The notes under the pieces were generated by a model, which saw only the letters and a program-made list of their open reading frames with translations, was not told the origin of the DNA and made no database searches. Positions 59,428-64,000 of a stretch of 64,000 nt of DNA are shown piece after piece (position 1 is the first letter of the stretch; each line of letters opens with the position of its first letter). Both the position numbers and the translations under genes were made by a program. The stretch comes from Cognatishimia activa (lineage in GTDB: Bacteria; Pseudomonadota; Alphaproteobacteria; Rhodobacterales; Rhodobacteraceae): the NCBI RefSeq assembly GCF_017798205.1, contig NZ_CP060010.1:1116001-1180000 (forward strand), given 5' to 3'.

Positions 59428-60012
59428 ATGCCCAAGGTTGGAATGGAACCCATCCGCCGCAAGGCCATGGTGCAAGCCACGATCGAAGAGATCGGGCGGG
59501 CGGGCACCCTAGATGTCACCGTCACACAGATCGCAAAACGCGCGGGTGTCTCAACCGCCTTGGTGCATCATTACTTTGGGTCTAAAGAGAAAATCTTCAT
59601 GGCGGCGATGCGTCATGTCTTGTCGGTCTATGGGGCCGAAGTGCGGGGGGCTCTGCTGATGTCGGACACGCCCCAGCAGCGGGTCGAGGCCATTGTGCGA
59701 GCGTCTTTCTCGACCAATAACTTCAAGAAGGAAGTGCTGTCGGCTTGGCTGAACTTCTACGTGGCAGCCCAAACCCTGCCCGAGGCGCAACGGCTTTTAA
59801 GGGTCTATCAAAGGCGAATCGTGTCTAACCTAACCTCTTGCCTCAGGCCATTGATGGGCGCGCGCGCGCCCTCGGTTGCGCGCCGATTGGCTGCGTTGAT
59901 CGACGGTATCTACCTGCGCATGGGTCTGGGCGGCGAAGAGCCAAATGCAAATACAGCCGTTACTATGGTTCTGGAATTGCTGGAACTGGAACAAGAGCGT
60001 CAGCTGCATTGA
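59428..60012 (+). CDS. betI: Choline-responsive repressor BetI
   Basis: A 194-residue TetR-family repressor matching BetI along its length: EPIRRKAMVQATIEEIGRAG at the start, HTH GVSTALVHHYFGSKEKIFMA, and VLSAWLNFYVAAQTLPEAQR in the ligand domain. BetI represses choline uptake and oxidation genes until choline is present. Usually betB and betA follow it. Here the next gene is an unrelated membrane protein, so the oxidation genes must lie elsewhere. GGGAGA precedes the ATG. Confidence 0.93.
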   Translation: MPKVGMEPIRRKAMVQATIEEIGRAGTLDVTVTQIAKRAGVSTALVHHYFGSKEKIFMAAMRHVLSVYGAEVRGALLMSDTPQQRVEAIVRASFSTNNFKKEVLSAWLNFYVAAQTLPEAQRLLRVYQRRIVSNLTSCLRPLMGARAPSVARRLAALIDGIYLRMGLGGEEPNANTAVTMVLELLELEQERQLH

Positions 60013-60091
60013 AACCGCCACGGGCTTTGTGCTGACTTGCGTTCTGGCACCCGTTTGATACTCAAAAGGGGTCTTTACAAGTATCAGTCTC

Positions 60092-61138
60092 ATGCCATTC
60101 CGACCGTCCCGCGCTCAGTTGAACACTTTTGGCATCGCTGCCATCGGCGCGGCGATGTTTTGGAGCCTCGGTCTCCCGCTACCTTTCCTCTTTGGCCCCA
60201 TGGCGGCTTGCCTGCTCACGGCGCTCTTTGGCGCGAAACTCAGCGGATTTGGGCAAGTCGGAGACGCAGCCCGCACGATCCTGGGCGTGACCATTGGCTG
60301 TTCGATCACCCCTGATGTGGTGCATGAACTGCCGCGCATGGCAGGCTCGGTCGCGCTGATCCCGCTCTATATCATCCTGATCGGAGTCATCGGCGTTCCG
60401 TTCTTTCGTTATGTCTGTAAGTTTGACTATCCTACGGCCTATTATGCCTCCATGCCGGGCGGGCTACAGGACATGATCCTTTTCGGAGAAGAGGCCGGCG
60501 GCAATGTGCGTGTGCTGTCTCTGATCCATGCCACCCGTGTTCTGGTGATCGTGATCGCCGCTCCGATCATCTTAACGCAAGTCTACAACACACCCCTGAC
60601 CAACCCGATCGGACAGCCTGCCCGAGACCTGCCTTTGCATGAAATGGGCCTTATGGTGTTTGCCGCTTGGGCGGGCTGGAAAGGCGGCGAGCGCATCGGA
60701 CTGTTCGGCGCCTCGATCCTCGGCCCCTTGATCCTCGCTGCAGCCCTGTCCCTTGGAGGGTTCATACATTCACGTCCTCCTGCCGAGGCAATCCTAGCTG
60801 CGCAGTTCTTTTTGGGCGCAATCGTGGGTGCGAAATATGTGGGGGTGACACTCGGAGAATTGCGCCGAGTGGTCCTGGCTGGTATGGCGTTCATGCTGGT
60901 GCTGACCCTGCTGGCGGCTGCTTTTGCGCAGGTGGTGACAGCTCTGGGTCTTTCGGCCCCGGTCAATGCACTCTTGGCGTTTGCGCCCGGTGGCCAAGCC
61001 GAATTGACCATCCTGACAATCATCGCAGGTGGCGACCTCAGTTACGTCATCACCCACCATATCACCCGGATCATAGTGGTGATCATCGGCGCACCCATCG
61101 CCGCACGACTGCTGTGGAACCGACCGGATAGGTCCTAA
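60092..61138 (+). CDS. AbrB-family membrane protein
   Basis: A 348-residue polytopic protein of the AbrB/ammonia-monooxygenase-regulator-like family, with about ten helices in two similar halves. The repeated motif is visible as GPMAACLLTALFGAKLSGFG in the first half and GASILGPLILAAALSLGGFI in the second, plus YYASMPGGLQDMILFGEEAG and FAPGGQAELTILTIIAGGDL, which are typical of the family. Function is not established, and it probably transports a small molecule. It follows betI by 79 nt and its stop overlaps the convergent kinase gene by 4 nt. Confidence 0.87.
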   Translation: MPFRPSRAQLNTFGIAAIGAAMFWSLGLPLPFLFGPMAACLLTALFGAKLSGFGQVGDAARTILGVTIGCSITPDVVHELPRMAGSVALIPLYIILIGVIGVPFFRYVCKFDYPTAYYASMPGGLQDMILFGEEAGGNVRVLSLIHATRVLVIVIAAPIILTQVYNTPLTNPIGQPARDLPLHEMGLMVFAAWAGWKGGERIGLFGASILGPLILAAALSLGGFIHSRPPAEAILAAQFFLGAIVGAKYVGVTLGELRRVVLAGMAFMLVLTLLAAAFAQVVTALGLSAPVNALLAFAPGGQAELTILTIIAGGDLSYVITHHITRIIVVIIGAPIAARLLWNRPDRS

Positions 61139-62058
61139 AGCTCGTGCGCCCAAGGCGGGTTTGCGCCCGCACGAGACACGGTGACCGCTGCAACTTTGGC
61201 ACCATGTGCAAGCACTTCTTGCATCTGCGCAGGGGCAATCCCTTGCGCGGCGAGTTTCGACAAAAGCCCCATCTGAGACAGTTTGGCCAGAACGCCCGCG
61301 TTAAAGGTATCCCCTGCACCAACCGTATCTACGACCTCGGCGCGCTCGGATGGCACAGAGACCTGCGTTCCATCCGCAAGAAACGCTGTCGCGCCCTCTT
61401 TGCCACGGGTGACGACCACGACCTTTGGCCCCATGGCCTGCATTCCCGCGGCCTGCGCCTCAATCCCGCTGTGCTCGGGCAGTATCCAGTCCAGATCCTC
61501 ATCGGACACTTTGACAATATCCGCACAGGCTAGCATCCGAGACAAACGCGCCCGGTATCTTGCTTCGTCTTGAATAAAACCGGGTCGAATGTTTGGATCC
61601 ATCATCACCAAGCGACCAGCCGCCTCGGCCTCGCACAAAGCCGCATAGGCGTCAGCGCCCGGTTCACAGGCAAGGCTGATCCCGCCGAAAAACAGCGCTT
61701 TCACGTCCTGCGGCACGCTGGCGAAATCTTCATAGCGTAACATCCGGCCAGCAGAGGCTTCGTCATAAAACTGATAGCGCGCATGCCCGTCCACGAGTTT
61801 CACAAAAGCCAAAGTCGTCGGGCGGTCGCTGTGCACAACCATCGAAGTCCCGACGCCACTCGCGCTGAGCCCATCGATGAGTTGCTGCCCGAATAGATCT
61901 AAAGACAAGCCTGTTGCCATCGACACATCTTGGCCAAGCCGACCCAAAGCAATCGCTGTATTAAAGATCGCCCCGCCCGCATGCGGAACAAACCCTTCGC
62001 CCCCTTCGGTTGGGGCAGGGATCATGTCGATTAGGGCTTCACCGCAACACAGGATCAT
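61135..62058 (-). CDS. PfkB-family sugar kinase (fructokinase-like)
   Basis: A 307-residue ribokinase-fold kinase. The substrate lid region is GEALIDMIPAPTEGGEGFVP with GGAIFNTAIALGRLG. The PfkB signature 2 is DTVGAGDTFNAGVLAKL near the C-terminus, with the catalytic Asp in GAGD. The frame opens at 62079, but GAGG before ATG 62058 (MILCCGEALID) is the likely start. It phosphorylates fructose or a related sugar, and the exact sugar is not clear. It stands alone, convergent with the AbrB gene. Confidence 0.9.
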   Translation of the reverse strand: MILCCGEALIDMIPAPTEGGEGFVPHAGGAIFNTAIALGRLGQDVSMATGLSLDLFGQQLIDGLSASGVGTSMVVHSDRPTTLAFVKLVDGHARYQFYDEASAGRMLRYEDFASVPQDVKALFFGGISLACEPGADAYAALCEAEAAGRLVMMDPNIRPGFIQDEARYRARLSRMLACADIVKVSDEDLDWILPEHSGIEAQAAGMQAMGPKVVVVTRGKEGATAFLADGTQVSVPSERAEVVDTVGAGDTFNAGVLAKLSQMGLLSKLAAQGIAPAQMQEVLAHGAKVAAVTVSRAGANPPWAHEL

Positions 62059-62121
62059 AGCAACCTCGATATTCACCAAACTTTAGCGCTAACATGAGCG
62101 CCTTCACCCCGTATACACAAG

Positions 62122-62149
62122 AAAAAAGGCAGGTCAAACGCCTGCCTTT
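62122..62149 (-). terminator. Rho-independent terminator of the subtilase gene
   Basis: AAAGGCAGG (62125-62133) and CCTGCCTTT (62141-62149) pair around a 7-nt loop. On the minus strand the T-run reaches 62122, 22 nt after the subtilase stop. Confidence 0.85.
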
Positions 62150-62170
62150 CCTTGATGACTTTCAACAACG

Positions 62171-64000
62171 TCAGAAACTCTTGCGATATCCGAAAAACAC
62201 GCCGGATTCTTCTTTGCCCGCCTGATGCCCACGGTTCATCGCATGCACCAAAGACAGCATCACATCCGTGTCGCGTTGCACCTCTATTTCGTAGTCCAAC
62301 GCAATCTGCATCTCGCGCTTTGCGGGTGACAGATCCACGGCAAAGGTTTGAAGCTGATAGGTGCCGCCAGAATTGGTCGCGAGGGTCAGGTTCGTCGAAC
62401 CCGATGTAATCGCAAATGGCTGGCGCAACGACAGCTTGAGCCGGTCTTTGCGGTCAAAAACCTGCGCCTGCGTATAAGTGACCTCGCTGCTGTTCATGAA
62501 GATCGAGCTGGTGTTCCCACGTCCGGCAGAGGTTGCCATAACAGCGCTCACCTGCAGCGCAGAGTTTTCAGACAGCGCCGACGTCATCGCCAGACCCAGA
62601 GAGGCCAAATCCTGCCCGTCCTGGTTCTGCCACATGGGCAACAGCGCGCCATTGTCAGACCCGATGCCCGCCTGCCAGTCGATATGGCCAAAAGATGTGG
62701 TGTGGCGTTGCCCAACCGAGAAGCCCGCGGTCTCAAACGCACCTGAGGTATTCGGCATATAGGCTGCCACATAGAGATCCCCGAAAGAGTTCTGCAGCGT
62801 CGGGTCGCGGTCAAACAGCGCCGTCGAGAGGTGCCGGTCATTGGTGGTATACCCGTGCAAACTTGCCGATTGCTCTGTGAAGAATTGATTGGGCTTTGTG
62901 GCTTGCACGAGGTCAGAGGCATCGATCGTAAAGGCTCCGGCGAAGGAGTCGACCGCCAGAAGATCCACATTCACTAGCGCGTCGCGCACCGCAGCGCCCG
63001 CTGCGGTCCCGGACATCACCAGAGGTTGACGCGCATCTATCGCGGTTCCGTTCGCTGAATTCACTGTGATTGTGCCAATCGGCAATAACGCAGCTGCTAT
63101 ATCCAAGAAACCGTGACCATATTCGTTGCTAACTGCGCTTTGGTACCCATCGGCCAAAGTCACAACCTGATCTGTTGTAAACCCCGTGAAACTATTGTCC
63201 GCCGTGGCGAACAGGCGAAGCCGAAGTTGGTGCGGGGTCAACGCTGGAAAAGCTTCTGCCAAGAGGGCCAAGGCCCCGGACACGACAGGAGCCGCATATG
63301 ACGTTCCTGTACCAAAGTCATAATCCGTATTTGAAACGCTTGTAGCTCCATGCGACCAAGTTCCATCGGCTGTAATGCACCAAGCGGCCGCTCCTAAACA
63401 GGCAGACGAGACCCTTTCGACAGAGGTCACGTCGTCATTTGTCATTGTGGGGATTGCGTTGACGACTGCGATCCACCCGTCCTGAAGTGCCGGCACGAGA
63501 ATAGGTAGCCCACCCATCAAATCAGTTTGGGTTTCACCATGTGTGTTGGAAAGCGCGAAGACGACGTTTCCATATGCCGCATAGTCTTGAAACGCATCGA
63601 TAAGTTGCTGGCCTGCTGCTCCAGTGAAGATCGCGTTATAATCTGAGGTTGTCGCGTATCGATTGTTGAAACCCCAAGAGTTGTTCCAAGCAACAGCGCG
63701 TTTGCTCAGCGCGGCCGTCCCAACATTTGTGATAGATTGATACGTGCTGGTGTCGCCAATAATCAAATTCGCGCTCGGTGCGATACCGATCATCGAACCA
63801 GAGTTACCGGTGATCACCGACGCCACAAAAGTACCATGTGTGTCTACATTGGCACTTTGATTTTCGTTCAAAGAATCTGAGATCGCCTCATGCGTCGTTA
63901 AGAAACCTGAATCTGCTATGGCCACCAGCTGTCCAGTTCCGGACAATCCGGCAGCATGGGCGAAATGGGCACCCGAATGGCGAATTGGGTCGCCGTTAAG
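62171..64000 (-). CDS. Subtilisin-like (S8) serine protease, autotransporter-like, N-terminus beyond the window
   Basis: The visible 609 residues are in frame to the window edge, so the start lies beyond 64000. The catalytic triad is Asp in VAIADSGF, His in VDTHGTFVASV and Ser in GTSYAAPVVSGALAL, all intact. After about 290 residues the protein changes to a Ser/Thr/Gly-rich, beta-strand region (LKLSLRQPFAITSGS, MQIALDYEIEVQ, GVFFGYRKSF) ending in Phe, as outer-membrane barrels and autotransporters do. It is probably secreted or surface-bound. Whether the barrel is complete cannot be told. A terminator follows. Confidence 0.88.
   Translation of the reverse strand, partial: LNGDPIRHSGAHFAHAAGLSGTGQLVAIADSGFLTTHEAISDSLNENQSANVDTHGTFVASVITGNSGSMIGIAPSANLIIGDTSTYQSITNVGTAALSKRAVAWNNSWGFNNRYATTSDYNAIFTGAAGQQLIDAFQDYAAYGNVVFALSNTHGETQTDLMGGLPILVPALQDGWIAVVNAIPTMTNDDVTSVERVSSACLGAAAWCITADGTWSHGATSVSNTDYDFGTGTSYAAPVVSGALALLAEAFPALTPHQLRLRLFATADNSFTGFTTDQVVTLADGYQSAVSNEYGHGFLDIAAALLPIGTITVNSANGTAIDARQPLVMSGTAAGAAVRDALVNVDLLAVDSFAGAFTIDASDLVQATKPNQFFTEQSASLHGYTTNDRHLSTALFDRDPTLQNSFGDLYVAAYMPNTSGAFETAGFSVGQRHTTSFGHIDWQAGIGSDNGALLPMWQNQDGQDLASLGLAMTSALSENSALQVSAVMATSAGRGNTSSIFMNSSEVTYTQAQVFDRKDRLKLSLRQPFAITSGSTNLTLATNSGGTYQLQTFAVDLSPAKREMQIALDYEIEVQRDTDVMLSLVHAMNRGHQAGKEESGVFFGYRKSF

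Noticed and set aside
1-64000. CRISPR array, prophage, integron or defence island
   Set aside because: No regularly spaced direct repeats, integrase, phage structural or restriction genes were seen. Gene content is uniformly core or metabolic.

Overview
The window is ordinary, gene-dense chromosome from an alphaproteobacterium of the Rhodobacterales (Roseobacter group). This rests on gene content and order: a petP-petR pair, choXWV with divergent betI, an HDAC-xseB-ispA-dxs operon, gltD followed by gltB, high-GC coding sequence, and an intergenic repeat that I recall from this order. I see no phage, transposon, CRISPR array, rRNA operon or plasmid functions. Two tRNA genes are present: Leu-CAG on the minus strand and Arg-CCT on the plus strand. 

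Layout. 1-4.6 kb: a LysR regulator with two HTH domains, a second LysR gene, and a divergent four-gene operon (alpha/beta hydrolase, LigA-like and LigB-like extradiol dioxygenase subunits, YciI-like protein) that looks like a small aromatic ring-cleavage module. 4.6-7.1 kb: tRNA-Leu, an NDUFA9-like protein and uppP. 7.2-13.4 kb: gltD-gltB glutamate synthase. 13.4-19.4 kb: a secreted DUF4189 protein, mtgA, a GST, queG, and a HyuA-like hydantoinase/oxoprolinase with a metal-dependent cyclase. 19.4-22.4 kb (minus): msrB-msrA, an SDR, and a ccdA-thioredoxin pair. 22.5-25.1 kb: a GNAT acetyltransferase divergent from a MocR regulator, then an HU protein. 25.2-28.5 kb: adenine deaminase and AMP nucleosidase. 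28.6-35.1 kb: a GlxA-type regulator divergent from an acyl-CoA dehydrogenase, Rdx protein, ADP-forming acyl-CoA synthetase, DJ-1 protein, CaiD-like hydratase and a DUF1810 gene. This reads as CoA-dependent catabolism of a short or quaternary-amine acid. 35.2-42 kb: a methyltransferase, a YeeZ-like epimerase, the isoprenoid operon and petP-petR. 42-47 kb: ilvE, two transporters, an HD protein, aroC and tRNA-Arg. 47-48.2 kb: a secreted protein I do not recognise. 48.2-56.5 kb: a TetR regulator divergent from a branched-chain-type ABC transporter with an acyl-CoA ligase, then a ClpP-fold lipoprotein. 56.4-60 kb: choline/betaine ABC transporter choXWV and betI. 60-64 kb: an AbrB-type membrane protein, a PfkB sugar kinase, and a secreted subtilase that runs off the window end. 

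Most genes are standard metabolism. The parts most worth a second look are the orphan LigAB operon and its tandem-HTH regulator, a seven-copy intergenic repeat (sometimes preceded by GC hairpins, once as a facing inverted pair), a 29-bp palindrome between petP and ilvE, a 17-bp perfect hairpin between the liv binding-protein and ATPase genes, and repeated GACTTT half-sites upstream of the liv operon. I found nothing I can defend as a wholly new defence, mobile or signalling system. Many gene starts were moved inward from the longest open frame on ribosome-site or family-alignment grounds; each entry says where.
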